Assembly: GCF_964340395.1 (NCBI RefSeq)
Contig: NC_135557.1
Coordinates: 18,547,625-18,611,624, forward strand
Direction of reading: 5' to 3'
From: Glandiceps talaboti
Lineage: Eukaryota; Hemichordata; Enteropneusta; Spengelidae
DNA: 64,000 nucleotides
Shown piece after piece: positions 1-15,442 of the stretch (positions are counted from its first letter, which is position 1; every line of letters starts with the position of its first letter). The position numbers and the translations under genes are program-made. Below the pieces are notes generated by a model, which had not been told where the DNA came from, did not search any database, and was given only the letters and a program-made list of their open reading frames with translations.

Positions 1-240
1 AAATATGTTTACAAACAACACTTACAGTATTTAAACAATAATGTTCGCCCTCCCAGCCCATAATGGACGAAAGCAAACTTGAACGACATAATGGGCGAGG
101 CGACAGCCGAGCCCATTATGGAGTGCAAAGTTTGTTTGAGTATTGTTATGCTCGTTCCGGGGCCGCGATGCCCAATAACGGCGTACATTATCAGTAATAA
201 TGTACAGCGATGATGTCACAAAATTCACTGGAATTGGTAA
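1..240. repeat. Hairpin-forming repeat element
   Basis: The 10-base arms CATAATGGGC (87-96) and GCCCATTATG (111-120) flank a GAGGCGACAGCCGA loop. Looser inverted matches (caaactt / aagtttg) extend outward. It is probably a non-autonomous foldback or MITE-type repeat within a gene C intron. Confidence 0.5.
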
Positions 241-1136
241 TGCTATAATATAATTAAAAATGAAGCAAACTTGAAATAACTATAGACTGATGCAAGACTT
301 AGTCAAAATTTAGCCATTTTTGCTTGGAAGTATTGTGTGGTTGCAATTATAATTTGGTCAATGTTAAAAGTCATCATATGTAAAGTGTCATCAATTCAAC
401 ACAATCATATATTCTGATTTGTCACTTGGCCAACATATTATGATATATATTTAAATAAACTTATTGCTTGCGTCAATGAAGAAAATAGTAGTTACTTTTA
501 AAGTATATATGAAGAAGGAAATCATTGAAAAAAGTGATTACATTGATGAGATGTGGTTCACAAAGATGAGGCAAAGTCTTGTGTTGTCTGGCTGGCAAGC
601 AAGCTCAACAGAAAACAGTAAATTTCAGATTCTATCATCATTAACAGTGAAATTTATCTGCTTAATTATTAGTAGCAATATTGGTATCTGTGCATTTATT
701 TCAAAATGATTGTACTGTATCTGAATAAGGTTATTTTGGATCATTAGTTGACATTCACTAAATAAACAATATGACACACATACTAAGTATCATTAATGTT
801 TAGATACAGTTTTCTCATATAGAATAACGTTCTATAATTTCATATTCCGAAATTATTGAAGAAATAGATGAACTGTTGAATCAATTTTTCATTGATGCAA
901 TGTCTCACATTTAATAATGATGAGCATTGAAAATATTAACCATGTATGCAAGTATTGCTACTTTTTCATTGTATGATGTTTATATGAGGGATTTGATTTT
1001 TAATTCAAAAGTAATATATGACTCAAAATCCAATTTTTGCTCCTATGGGAGTAACTGATATACTGCTAGGCAAAGTTTGTGATAAGTTAGTTAAAGCAAC
1101 ATTAATATATTTGTACAAAAACTTTGTATGACTTAC

Positions 1137-1466
1137 AATGAACGCTAAGTTGGATTGGATCTGATTCCACTACATTGCCACTGAATTGGTCATTCCTGCC
1201 TTTACATGTGTATATATTCTGGTTATGGTATGGAGTCAATGTAATGGTGAGCTGTTGTGTAGTGACTTTGCCATTATCATCTCCATTTGATTGTTCAGCA
1301 GATCCCATTGTCTCTCCTTCACTTTCACTCCATAATTCACCATTCTTATACCAGGAGATAGTAGCTACTGGATTACTACTTTCTGTTGTGCAGGTCAATG
1401 TTAAGGTCATGTCTTCTTGTACTGGATTTAACTTGTCAGCTGATAGGGACACTTGCAAAGGGGGAA
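1137..1466 (-). CDS. Gene C exon 7: Ig6
   Basis: A 330-nt phase 1-1 exon. PPLQVSLSADKL, LTLTCTTESSNP, ISWYKNGE and IYTCKGRN are present. It is a further member of the Ig4/Ig5 duplicated set, with no counterpart left in gene A. Confidence 0.9.
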
Positions 1467-4400
1467 CTGGAAAAGTATAAATATATAATGAATGAGGATA
1501 AGGAGGTCACTTGCATGTTATTAGTTTGCCGTCAGTTATGTGAAAGGTGTCTGTCAACTTGTTCTTGTTCAATTTATCTGGAACTTTACCTCTGCTACAA
1601 AAAATAAATAAATAAAAAGATAGTGATAAATAAATAGATATGCCACAGTGAAAAACTTCCGTTCCTAACTCAGTGACTGCAGGTCTCAGTACAGAATTTG
1701 TCATAAATCATGCCCTCTTTTTTGACTCCCAACTAGCACAGGGACAATGAGAATAACCCATGTATCTGTCTGCCTATGCAACTATATCTATGTGTCCATG
1801 CATTTAAGTATGACCAATATTTCCCACATCCACATTTCATCTGCAACCAAACCTGGTACAATTATTTGGTACTACAGTTACATACATGTGCATGTCCTTT
1901 AATTTTGTGACCTTAACATTTATAGCAGATGTGAGCAGCAATATTTTATGGCCATAGGATGACTTTTTGTTTCGAGTAGATTCTGCATGATTTTGAAATT
2001 ATTTGTCACAACCATATTTTATCCATCAGTTGACAACATATTGTTGGTTTTATGGCTTCAAAAATAGAAGACTTCTCTTTCTGATAATGAACAAATCAAG
2101 ATACAGAAACAAATCTCATAGTACTGTACCTTGTTAATGTTTCTTTAATTTTGATATCAATGACATTGCAACAGTAGACGCCTAATAACTGTTTGGCCTC
2201 CCAGCATATGCGATTCAGAAACTTGAAATGATTCAGTATTCTGCAGCTCGTTTAGTTATTAGAGAGAAGTGTAATCACCTTACCCCTTTTCTCAAAGTGT
2301 TACACTGGCTACCAGTACAACACCGTACAGAATTTAAAATTCTCTGCTTAACATTCAAAGTAATTCATGGTTTTGTACCTGGCTATCTTAGTTGGTTACT
2401 TACCTGTCGTAGCCCCATACGTGTTTTACGCAGTAACTCACGGAATGAAATTTACTTACACCAACCACTCAGCAATACTGCTTATTATGGTGACAGAGCA
2501 TTCTCAATTTGTGTCCCACACTTGTGGAATGCTCTGCCATCGTATCTGCAGAGTGTCACTACATTCCAGGCATTTAAATCAGGTCTCAAGACCTATTTCT
2601 TCAATGAGACTTTTGCTTGAGTCTGTTTTTGTACTCGTTTTTCTGTGCTTTGTAAAGCGCATTGTGATAGTTATATGGAATGCGCTATATAAGAAAATTA
2701 GATTAGATTAATTTCATGGCGACTCCTCTATCATGAAACTGGTAGATTATTTTTATACAAATATTAAGTTGTATACTCACAGTACACATTAATTCCTTGG
2801 TTTGTTGACTCTACTTTTGTATTCATAGGAAATTGACTGTTTCTTGCATGACATTGAAATCTTACACCATTGTGAGTTTGACTTAAGGTGATGTGTAGTT
2901 CCTGTCTTGTTTTTTCTCCACCATTGTCACTCCCACTGGTTGTGGAAGTCTTTATGGTTTCTGTTGTAGAACTTGTCAGAGATACATCATTCTTAAACCA
3001 AGATATGTCAGCATGTGGATTACTACTTTCTGTTTCACAAACCAATATCAAGGTATTGCCACTCTTAACAGGATTGGTGTACCCAGTAAGTGTCACAGAC
3101 GATGGTTTAACTAGATTTAAAAGAAGTGGAAAACAGTAACAGTTTATTGAAAATACATTCCTTGATGTAACACATTCCAGATAAATTTGGACGCACCAAA
3201 GACTTTTATGTCATTCACAATATTACAGTGCAGAAATTTGATAACTTCATCCATGTTACCATTTCCTTTAATAAAGATTTTTATTGACATATTTTTCATT
3301 CTAATGTGGTCTACTTACAATACACATTTCCTTAACGATTGGTTGTACTTCATTTGTATTGTGCAATGTACTTGCAATGCACTACGACCTAGCACATCTT
3401 CATTTAAATTCCTGTATTTATAAAGATTCCATTTGACATATTCTTCATACAAATGTAGTATACTTACAATATACTGTGATCTCCTTGTTGGCAGATTGTA
3501 CTTCATAAGTACTGTAATGACTATTCTTTGCTTTACATTGGTACCGTGCTCCATTGTGACTTGGCTTTAGAGTGATCTCCAACTCCTGTTTCCTTTCTTG
3601 CCCATTATGTTCACCATTAGAATCCTGTACAGTATTTGTACTCTCACCATTACCACTACTCCATGAACCATCATTCTTATACCAGGATATCTCAGCTGCT
3701 GGATTACTACTAGCTGTTGTACAAGTCAGAGTTAATGTCTCAGCTTCTTTTCTTGGTGATGAATATCCACTGATGGTTACAGATGTTGGAGGAACTGAAA
3801 GGTTTAATTTAAAGTTTTTGTATAAAATAGAAAACATAATGCAGATAAAAGAGCATTAATATGCAACATTACATCTAGGAGTGTACATATTCAGCTGCCT
3901 GTACCTCACCTGGAGGCAGAACAGTTGGTGTGCATGTGTGGGGGTGGGGGATGATGTACTATTGAACAATTTGTCTCAACCAGTTTCTGTAATGTTGTCA
4001 AAACTAGCTGACAATATTACATGTATAACTGCAGCCAAGGCAGTGTCCAATATTTTACCCACAACTCTCTGATTAGTATGATAGTACATGTACGTTGTGA
4101 GTGACTTCCTCCAACAGCCAATATTTTGAATTGAATTGTATTTTTTATCACCAGATATATAAAATAACAAGCAGAAGATGACTCCGTAATTAATGTTTTC
4201 AGAGAATTGCAACAAGTCACTGTAGTGTGATGTATTACTAGATTGTATGAAATGTTGTAGGACAACTGTATAATTGATTGAATATTTGCATACATTTTTG
4301 AATGTTTATTTATTTCTCTAGCAATCCCTGTTTTTATCTTTCAGTGATCATTTGGCTGTTGTTATGGGTGTGGTGACGGTCTAGTTGCTAGGCACATTTA

Positions 4401-7400
4401 CATATATTTTTTTTAATGTTATTCAATTTTCTATCAATACATGTCGTTATCTTTTCAATATACCGAATTGTTTGGTTGTTGCTATGGGTATGATCCTGTT
4501 GCTAGGCACATTTACATAACTTTCTTGAATGTTTACTCAAATGTCTATCAATCACTATTATCTTTGCGATATGCATGATCATTTGGCTGTTGCTATGGGT
4601 GTAGTCTTGTTGCTAGGTTCATTTGCATATTTAAAAAAATCTTGTTCACTTATTTAAAAATCTGTTATCTTTGTGGAAAACACCACTCTTTGGCTGTTGT
4701 TATGGGTGTGGACATGGTTGCTAAGGAAATTTGCAAACACTTTTTGAATGTTTACTCACTTGCCTACATGATGATGCTGTTATTTGACCAAAACACTGCC
4801 ATTTTGTTGTTGCCAGGGGCGTGGCCATTGTTGCTAGGGCAAATTTTTTACAGAAAATCTGCAGAATAACACTTCTAAGAACATTCCCACCAAATTTCAG
4901 TCCAATCTGCCCAGAAGTTTTGGAGTTTAACTTTTTTGACCAAAATTTGGTTGTTGATATTGGACGTGGTCATTGTTGCTAGGGCTAAAATGTTGCACAG
5001 AAAATCTGTAGAATAACACTTCTAAGAACATTCCCACCAAATTTCAGGCCAAAATATTGTCTCAAACAGTTTGGACTGGACTACTACAATCTGCCCAGTA
5101 TTTTTTTATTTTAATTTTTTGACCAAAAATCATGTTTTTTGACCCAAAAATGGCTCTAAGTCGGCTAAATTGCGTCCTATCCCCAAACAAATTGACAAGC
5201 ATGTGTAAGTCATAGATCATTATCAATTTTCAAAGAAATTGGTAAGTGAATGTCCAAGATATGACTCCGGTCGCACGGAAGCACGCACAGACGTAGCCCA
5301 ATCTATACGCCCCCGTCCTGGACTACGTCCGACGGGGGCTAACACCAGTACCAAAAAATAACAGACAATTCTGGTGATCACCATGTAAATAGTTAACATG
5401 AAACTTATATGTAGTCCATGGTAAATAAGACAAATAAACTATACTTTTTATGTACAAATAAATAACAAGTAGTAAAATTCAGATATTATATAAATATTTG
5501 AAAATGAGACAATGCCAAACAAAAGAGACGCAATATAGTGAAGAGAATGTCAAACAAATCAGAAGGAAACAACCAACAAAATCTGAATCACAAGGAAGGA
5601 TTTCTAAACATTTTGAGCATAGTAATTACACTCATTTTGAAAAAATATCTAACAATGTAGTATAATTACAAATAGGCAGGTTGTACATTTTGTATGAAAA
5701 TGTACAAAAAATTAAAATGGAACATGTGCTTTGAATAACATACACTATAAAGTTATCACTAACTTGTGAGTCGGTCTGAAGGGAAGTATTATGCACTTTT
5801 ATTTTGTTATACTATTTGAGAAAAATAAATATCTTTTGTGGAGTCATAATAAGGTGCAAATCTTTTCTTTAGTTTCCATCTCTGCATGTCTATGTAGACA
5901 ATCTGTTGATTAAAATGTATTAAATTACTATCTGAAGCAAATTAACATTGTTCAGGTAGTTGGAAAGAGAGAATTCATCCTTGTCCAACACAGTTTGTCC
6001 AAACAGCTCTGACAAGGGTTCAGTGACAGTGTAAAACAAAATAGTCTATTCTCATTCAGAATGTGGGTCTATAATGAAAAATTTGGCTAAAAATGGTAAT
6101 TTTGTTTGTGAAGCCATTTATATTAAACCATTAAATCCACAAGAATATGACGAAGTGAATGCTATGTGTTCAGATAGGCTGGCTAGCTTGTGATGTCACT
6201 TCCACTTTCAGTTTGACAACAACTGTGCTTTTAATAGTGAGTGAAACTGAATTAAAATGTTAGAAATGGAATAATTTTAACCTGAATTTTTAGTCCCTAG
6301 TTGAGGGAACTATTACAGTGGGCATCATTCTACCAACCTGTCTGTGTGTGCATCCATCCATTTGTAATATGCCAATTCCCAAACAAGCAATATCTGATTT
6401 CTTTCAAACCTGGCACAAAAGTGACATATCATATGGGACATATGCACATCACTTTGCTTCTTGATATATGCAAATTTGACCGAATGGTGGCCATATTTGT
6501 ATCAACAATTAATGTTTAAAGTGTAACTCAAAAAACTGTTACAGTAATAACAAGCCTTCATCGAAGACATAAAGCCCCCCCCCCCACCATTAGTCTATGA
6601 CTGAAGTTGTTATGCATTATTAAATATAGTGATTCTTTATATAGATATTTCTTTAAGATCATGTCTGTAGGTAATACAAAACCAGATAAACATACATAAT
6701 CATGCATTTCTTTTGGTGCTCATACAAATTTTTATTCAGTGACAGTCATTTGTAGTGAACAATCATGATGTAAGATATAACTCTAATAACCTTAATACAT
6801 AGCGACTACTGTAACATTCTTAAGTGTCTACCCCCATATTGCCAGGTTTAAAATTTTTTTCTTTTGAGGCATTGACCTTTGGCATTGACCTCAATCTAGA
6901 GGCGGGATTATCAAATTTTAGCCATTTCCTGATTTACCACTACACAGGTTATAGAATTTAATTGTTGCCACCAATTTCTATTAAATTGTGTCTCCATTCA
7001 GTCACATAGAAGTTAAGTGTTTGTGTTCTATTGAAGACTTGTTATTATAGACCTGTTTTACAAGAGTGTCGGTTCACTTTAAAATATAAACATAATGTAT
7101 TCAATACTTACAGTAGACAGTAAATGTCAGTTCACATTCCAATGGTTTAGATAGAGCAGTATTCATGGCTTTACATGTGTATGTTGCTGTGTTGTCACTC
7201 TTACCAACTGAGAAGTCATATGTTCTTTCAATAGTATTACCATTGACTGATTGTGTTGGTGGCAATGGACTTGATTCCTCATTTTTATACCACTGTACTG
7301 TAGCCATGGGTTTACCATCAATAGCTTCACATGTTAGGGTTACACCAGTGTTAATAAGATAATAGGAAGGTGATGCGGACCGGGTACAGGTTGGTTCACC

Positions 7401-9371
7401 AGGGGGATCTGATAAAAACAATGTATTCATGAAATTATTCAACACTTTTTATTTCAATGTTTTCTCTCAACGTCAAATGGAAAAAAAATCATCTGTGTTG
7501 GTAAACCAGTTGTGCAGTCTAATCTTTGAGGTCCAATTTTTACCTAAGGTTATATATTGGGGATGAAAAGTGTGTGTGTCCAAGCGATGATGTGTCTGTG
7601 AGTGTCATCATTTTCTCAAAAATGGCTGGCTCAATTCAAACGAAATTTGGTATACATATTTTGTAGGGTAATGGCTAGAAAAGGATTTGATAAACATACA
7701 TTAATGAGCAGTTAACGGAAATAATGATTTTTCGTAACCTGGCTATATCCTAAGAAAGCTCACTTCAAATTCAATATAATTTTGTACATACATGTACATT
7801 TGTTATACCAATTGAAAGTGAATCTGTCCTCTACATATGTATGTTTTTGCTAATTAGGTCATAGATCATATGTTGCAACTGTAAACTGTTGGAAAATCTT
7901 GTTATGGTTTGACCTATCCTGAATTTGAATACTGACCCAACAATCCAAACATCACCCATCATGATAAATAAACCACATCTGTTGGCGTACTTGTTGGAGA
8001 CCTCTCCTTTGATCAAAATTGAATTTTTTTAATTTATTTTTTTTATAAATCTTTCAATCCTGAGGAACGAGTTTGTTGCCAAAATGCAACATATTCATTA
8101 ACATAATAACAACAATGCTATGCTGGGCTCTATACACAGTGCTAGATATATACATGACACTCATGTTGAATGGTAAACTATCGACAGTGACAGCCATTTT
8201 CTTTTCGCACTCTTGAAAGTTTATCTGTTTCACTCGTTATAAAGACATGTTTTTTTATTTTCAGATTTGTCACAAGACTAGAAAGCACGGCACTGAACTG
8301 CAGTTTCTTTTCCAAATTTGGAATTTTAATGTAATATTCAGATTGGATATAGATAATACAGTGAATCCATCAAAAGAATGACCACTCTAAATAAAAGTTT
8401 ATTATGTGCAAATGATACAATAAACAATCCTAACATTTGTTCTGTATATGGGTAAATATATGTTTGTATATATTATATCTCTTTAAGTTTTAATACATTT
8501 ATTTAAAAAAACCAATACACCTGTTCCACTACATACGATGTACTTATATCGCAAAGTCCATTCAGTATTTCTCTAAAGTAATATTTAAAGTATTGACTCT
8601 AAAGCATTTAATTTTATTGAGTTACTTTTCCTTCCCACTCATAGCTTCAAGGTTTAATCTTTAAAATGTTATGTTACTAATATGTAGTATCGAAGTAACC
8701 TTTGTTTTAAACACATAATTGAAAATTATTAACTGACACTAGCAATTGAAAACTTCAGTATTCATCAATAAATTAATTCATGCATTGACTATTATGTTGA
8801 TTAAATTGATTTTACTAAAATGTAATCATATGTATATAGTTGTACTCACAGTTCACAGTAAGTGTAGCAGGGTTAGATGTAGCTGCTGTACCATAACCAT
8901 TATCAGCTACACATCTGTATTGACCATCATCACTCCTATCAATGTTATGTATAACTAATGATCCACCAGTTACAGTGTACTTTGTGTTAGTTTGCAAGTC
9001 ACTACCATCCTTTGTCCAGGTGAAAGTAGGGGTTGGATCACCATCAGCCTGACAGGATAATGTTACAGATGATGTCCCTTCATTTGGTGACATACTTGAC
9101 GGATGATGAGTTATTGATGGAGGAACTGTATACAAAAGACAATGACACGACATATAATTATCAATACACGCGCCATGCTTGCTTCAGGTCTTTAACATAT
9201 TGTTTATAACAAACTACTATACCCTTTTTAGCTCAGATCAATTAGACCGTGACCCAGCGTCACGAACATTATCTTTTTATTAGTTCTGTTTAATATACAT
9301 GTGCTCGTTACAAAGAGAGATTACGATTTACCATGATAAACCGTTAATGTAAACATTGTATAGAGTGTCTG

Positions 9372-9421
<50 letters not shown>

Positions 9422-10629
9422 CGACGACGACGACAACAACGACGACGACGACGACGACACCATGTTGATAATTTCACATTTAGATTATTTCTTTATATTT
9501 GTGAGAAAATGAATTTGAAATGATAATCGATTTTCAAATTAATGCAAGTGAAAATGTATTGAATTTAAATTAGAAATCGATTTGGAAATGCAAAAAGAAT
9601 TGACATTCTATTTGCAAAAGCAAATTTATATGACAGCATGTTTATTCTTAGAATATATTTGTGATAATATCATGAGCCTTCTCTGTTGCCATAGTCCATT
9701 CTTATGTGTCCCGATGTTTCCAGTTACCTTAAGTTTGCTTGGAGTAACAGATCAATAGAACTGGGATCAGTTTTTATAATCAGGAAATCACAACTGACAA
9801 CCTTTGTTTTTTTCATTCACATTGTGTGTGCCCTTTACACTAATTCCAATTCTACCGCTTGTGTCATAGGGGTACTTCTTTCTTTTCATGGTATATTCAC
9901 CCTCAATCTTGGTAAAACACTACTTCCATGGTAAAACTAAAAGGAAATTACTCCCATGCTACATAAAACTACTCCCATGGTAAAAGAACTACTCCCATGG
10001 TAAAACTTTAAAAAATTACTCCCATGGTAAGAAAAAAACTCTCATGGTAACGAACTATTCCCATGGTAAAACGAAAATAATAAAATTATTCCCATGGTAA
10101 AAAAAAATACTCCCATGGTAAAAATAAAAAATAAAATTACTCCCATGGTAAAAGATCTACTCCCATGGTAAAAAACACTACTCCTATGGTCAAACTGAAT
10201 TTAAAAAGTTACTCCCATGGTAAAAGACTGCTCCCATGGTAAAAAAAAATTCTCCCATGGTAAAAGTAAAAAAATATTACTCCAGTGGTAAAACAAACTA
10301 CTCCCATGAAAAAATAACTACTGACATGGGTTTAAAAACTACTACTGTGTCCTCCTTAAGCTTTTGTACATAATAGAACCTATGAAGATGTATAAGAAGC
10401 AGTTGTAAGACTGAGTAAACCCCACAGCTCGAACTACAGTCATGCACCTAGGAGTGAAGTACAACGATGAATGGAACCCCGAGCGTTACATCGAGCATGT
10501 GTAACTTGGAAGGTGCAACATAATTACGCCAAAGAGTATAGTTGAACAACAAACATTCTCCGATCACTACATTTTTACCTCCCATAAGGGTACGAAAGGT
10601 ATTAAAGTATGAGTGTTTGTCTGTATGTG

Positions 10630-10662
<33 letters not shown>

Positions 10663-10665
10663 TTA

Positions 10666-10700
<35 letters not shown>

Positions 10701-13700
10701 GTCATCATTTTCTAAAATTCGGCTGGCTCAATTGTAATGAAATTTGGAATATATAATCTTTAGGGTAATAGCTAGACCTGATTAGGTTTTGAGCCAGATC
10801 GGTTAATGTTTAATTAGAGAAATTTGCATATTAATCAAATAATTAAGCAATATCTTAAGACTCCATACTCCAATTTCAATAAAAATTAGTGTATTCATCA
10901 AACATAAGAAAATACATTTGTCCTATAAAATTTGTTGGTGTACTTTAAAGTGTTAAGGCAATATGAATTAATATAATTACGCTATATTTATTTGAGTAAA
11001 TTAGGGAGGCTGTCCTCAGTGGCCGGTCGCTGTCAATGGTTTTATATAGCATCTAGTCTGCCCGATCCCAAATTAGCTGTTCGAACAGACCAAATTCGAA
11101 ACGTTTGGTGAGTATACAAATACTATAAAAAAATTTAGATCTCCCCTTTGGCTCTAGTGTCTACATTTCAAATGAGTTGTACCATTACGAAGTTCATTTC
11201 CGTGAGAGAATGTAATGAAGACAAATGCGTATGCATGAACCATGAGTGTAATATGGCAAGATGGCGTCCATGACGCGATCATGTTGACAGTAGTATTGTA
11301 GTAGGTAGCCTTTGCTTTGATTTTGGCGCTTCTTCTTCTGTGTTTGTGACATTGAATTCGGCGTGAACCAATTCGTACAATTCCTACAATGTAAATGCAA
11401 ATAGAAGGGGTTCACATCTAAATTGCAAAGTTGAGTGGGTTTTCAGCTAAATTATGCCTTACTTGTCATAAAATCGCTCTAAGTCTATCCCTAGTCCTGC
11501 TTGCATACAGAGTGAGTCGTCCCTTCCTTCCCTTCGTTGAGGGTCGTGTCAGTAATAGAAACTTGCCAGCATAACTATAGCTATTTTTCAGCGTAATTTC
11601 ATCCACGTTACTGGAATTGTGTTGTTTGGTTCAGAACAAACATTGAAAACTCAAAAGGCTCAAAAATAGAAGAAAAACATTCATAATTATAACAGGAGGT
11701 AAAAAATATTGCATAGCTGCTAGTTGATGGCATTACTATTAATTATGTACATTTGTTAGACGAAAGCTATACCAGAGTTAAAAGCTGACACAATTTGACT
11801 AGAACATAATTTAAATTTGGGGTGGGAGATATGAGTCCATCTATTTTATTGGGGGACGGGGTATGAGTCTGTTTTGTTTTGCATCTCACAGAATTGTACA
11901 AAGTAAAGGGTTTTGGATTGATCACAAAAATAATGTGGTTCATGATGTGGATATAAGTTGACCAAGGTTACACTTGGCTGTTCAGTACTAGATTAGTAAC
12001 TTTTTATAGATCTTGTTAGTGATTCCAAAAAACAATGACACCAATAAAATATTGTATTCTCAATATAAAGCTCGAGGTATCCTGAATTTTTTCAAAATTA
12101 TATATTCTACATGCATTCATACCAATTTTGATCCCATAAATTCCTGATTTAAATAAATACATCCTTATACACCTGTATTTCATTTTGGAATAATTTATTA
12201 AAGTACACATATTAAATATGTCAAGGTGATAACATTTCAAAAAGTTCTAGGGGCTCAAGCGTACCCCTTCCTGTACCTACTCTATTTATTTTCAATCAAA
12301 ATTTATGTACTATTATTGCTACCTTGACATGTGCAAAAAGCACCAGAGCATTTATTTTGGTCCTTGAATATCAAAAATTGCCAGGGATGCGAGGGGGAAA
12401 CGACCCTCACATACCCACCCTCACTTGATTCCCTCAAACTTTTATTAAAATTAAACCACCTAATTTCCAATTTTTCCATTTTTGCATTCTTTCTTACCTT
12501 TTACTTTTGAAATAAGTTACATTCATCAAGTCATGAGAAAATTCCAAAAATAAAAGTGTGCGTATGTATGTATGTATGTATGTATGTATGTATGTATGTA
12601 TGTATGTATGTATGTGTGTGTATGTATGTATGTATGTATGTATGTATGTATGTATGTATGTATGTGTGTGTGTGTGTGTGTGTACGATAGGCTTAAGGTT
12701 AGTTGATTTGAGCAATTGCAGTGATACTAGATAGTGACTTATCTAACGTTAATCTCTATGAATTATGTGACTTGCTATTTTTACTCCGTGTCACTACATA
12801 TTTCGAATGCAACCCGTCGTCTTACTTGAATCTTCTTTTCATTTCAATATTTATTTACGTAAAGAGATGTAAATAGAAACTTCATTTCAACAGTACTAAT
12901 GTCTCAGTATACAAATCAGAGAGAATTGTGGGTAGTTAAGCTTAATGTGACCATTGCATTGGTCATTCGAAGGACGATTATGTAACAAATGTGAAAATAA
13001 GGTACTTGTAATTAACATCAGTTGTGAATTAAACACTCCCGCAAGATATTTCAAATGCTGTTATACATTTCTAAGGGGAACTGTATTCGTGTAAAACCTT
13101 TAATTTAGAACATTCATTGAAGAGAAATATATTTTACTTACCTATAATGGTAACGGTTAACCTGTTTCTACCAACTGCCAGGCCGAAATCATAGTTCACA
13201 GAGCAAGTATATACTTGGTTATTTCTTGATGAAGTTACTGGTATGACTAGACTTGTACTGTCTGTTAAGCTGAATTCTGAATCATATCCATTTTGCCAGA
13301 TGGTAGTGCTACCTATTTGAACTATTGACGGTAAGCAATCTGGCCCAAAGCACCATTCCAGATAATATAAGTCTGAGCATCCTTCTGCTGAGTAGACACA
13401 CTGTGCTGTTATATGTTCATTTTCACTGGCATAAACAGTTTGACCATTCGGACTGGTAACAGTCACTGTACATACCGATGCCACTAAATAAAAAATGAAT
13501 GCAAAAGTTAGTTTAGAAAATTTGCCTGTGACTCCCACTTTGTTTGAATATGCTTGACAGAAATATGGCATTATTTGTATTGTTCCTTCTATAAGGGATT
13601 ATAGTGTTATAGTTTTTTGTCCCAAAATGTTTGTCAGTTTGATTGCCTGATTGTATGCATGTGTTTGTTTCTTGGTGTATGTGAACACAATATCTCAAAA

Positions 13701-15366
13701 TTGCTCCATTACATCTTAAGAATGGTTATTTTTTGTTATAGGTATAGCTTTAGGTGGGAGGTGGGTAGGTAAACCAATTTATAACTTCCTGACGCATATA
13801 GTGGAGAGAACAATTGTGACTGACACTTTTTAGTACCTATGTGTTGCCATAATTCATTTAAACAATGTCGCCATTCAGTCACATTGATTTAAGTATTTGA
13901 GGAAGGTCTTCTACAAAAACTTGTGTTGTTGTTGTTGTTGTTGTGGTTGTTGTTGTAATTATTATTATTATTATTACAAGTGAAGGGGTTTAAAAAGTAT
14001 ATAATAATAATGCATTGTGTGAGAGACAATTTAGAGGAATGGTGCCTTTTGGTCCTATTGTCAATAAAATGCATCCATTTGAGCATATATTTGCTATGCC
14101 GGCTCATATTTGCTATGCTGATTGAGGTTTGAGGCCGCCCTTTCACAAATTTATCTGTACATACTTCTGCATTCAATTTGTGAGAGTCTAAAATATAGTA
14201 AAAGTAATTTCGAAATTGCATGTTAGGAAAATGAAAAAGTTAAGGGGTGTAATATTATATAATGAAAATGTCTGGGAGGACTTTAGTTCAATATCACTGA
14301 AGTTGAAGTTTACTACTCAATTAATTTTGCAACATTTCTCATTCAAGCTCAAGTTATAACAGTTTAAAGTTTGGTTACTCCTCTGTATATGAATATAAAT
14401 ATAAGTATTATTTAATTTATTACTAATTATGCACACTCCACACTTTAGTAACTGAACTTTTAATAATTCAAATCTAATGTATGTCATAATACTGTGGAGT
14501 GTGCCCTGTAGACACCCATTAGGGTGGGGGAAATGTTGGGAGTTTTACTTCTTTTAGGTGGTGATTTTCCAGAATGTCTTGCCCCAGGGAGTGGGGAATT
14601 TGACAAATTGTATAAGACTAATTTCCAAATCCCCCACTATGCCCCGAGGTGGGGGGGGGGGGTGACATTGACTCGCGCATAAGGCACATGTTGAAGCCTG
14701 TATTACATGTAAACAGACGTGTCGTGTAGTTTTCAACTTGTCATATACTATACTGGCCATGGAATGAGAAATGGGCCCTCTCGGCAAAATTTTAACTTGT
14801 TGAGTTTTTGCTATATATTCAATCCATGTCATCTGAAGTTTCAAATAAGCAAAAAAAATGGTCAGAAAACGGCTAAATTTGCATAAAATTAGCATATTTG
14901 CATATATAATTAGCTTCTCCAAGGATGCCTTTCAGAGGCACATCAGATACTTGTCAGTGCTGGGATTTCTCACTATACTGTTTGCATTTAGGTGTCACAG
15001 TTGGTGTTATATGTTACTTATTGAATTATCGATGTGTTCTAATACATTTATTTCCATCATTAAGATATATATTTGTCTAAATGCGTTTAAAAATGGAAAA
15101 AGTAAATTGTGCATTTTTTTGGAAACCAACTTCAGGGCTGAGAACTACTTTTATAAAATGATCTGTGTTAATGGGAATTTTATTCTTTTAACAATTATTT
15201 TTACAAATGGTTATACAATATCATTCAGACCATTGCTAATGATATGTCACTATGAGAAATGACACTGTTGTACTTCCAGCAGTATTGAACCCCCCCCCCC
15301 ACCACCACCACCACACACACACAAGCTTGCATACATACACATTCACCATTGTAAAGACACATACAA

Positions 15367-15442
<76 letters not shown>

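Noticed and set aside
1175-1480. Plus-strand frames over Ig exons (also at 2888, 3572, 41215)
   Set aside because: They are shadows of the minus-strand Ig exons, which have splice sites and domain signatures.
13513-13571. Hydrophobic stretch FAFIFYLVASVC as a signal peptide for gene C
   Set aside because: It is the polypyrimidine tract and acceptor of the Ig1 exon read through; the splice site at 13484 is clear.
14554-14922. 122-codon minus-strand frame
   Set aside because: It has no domain features, runs across a G-run and lies in an intron with repeats.
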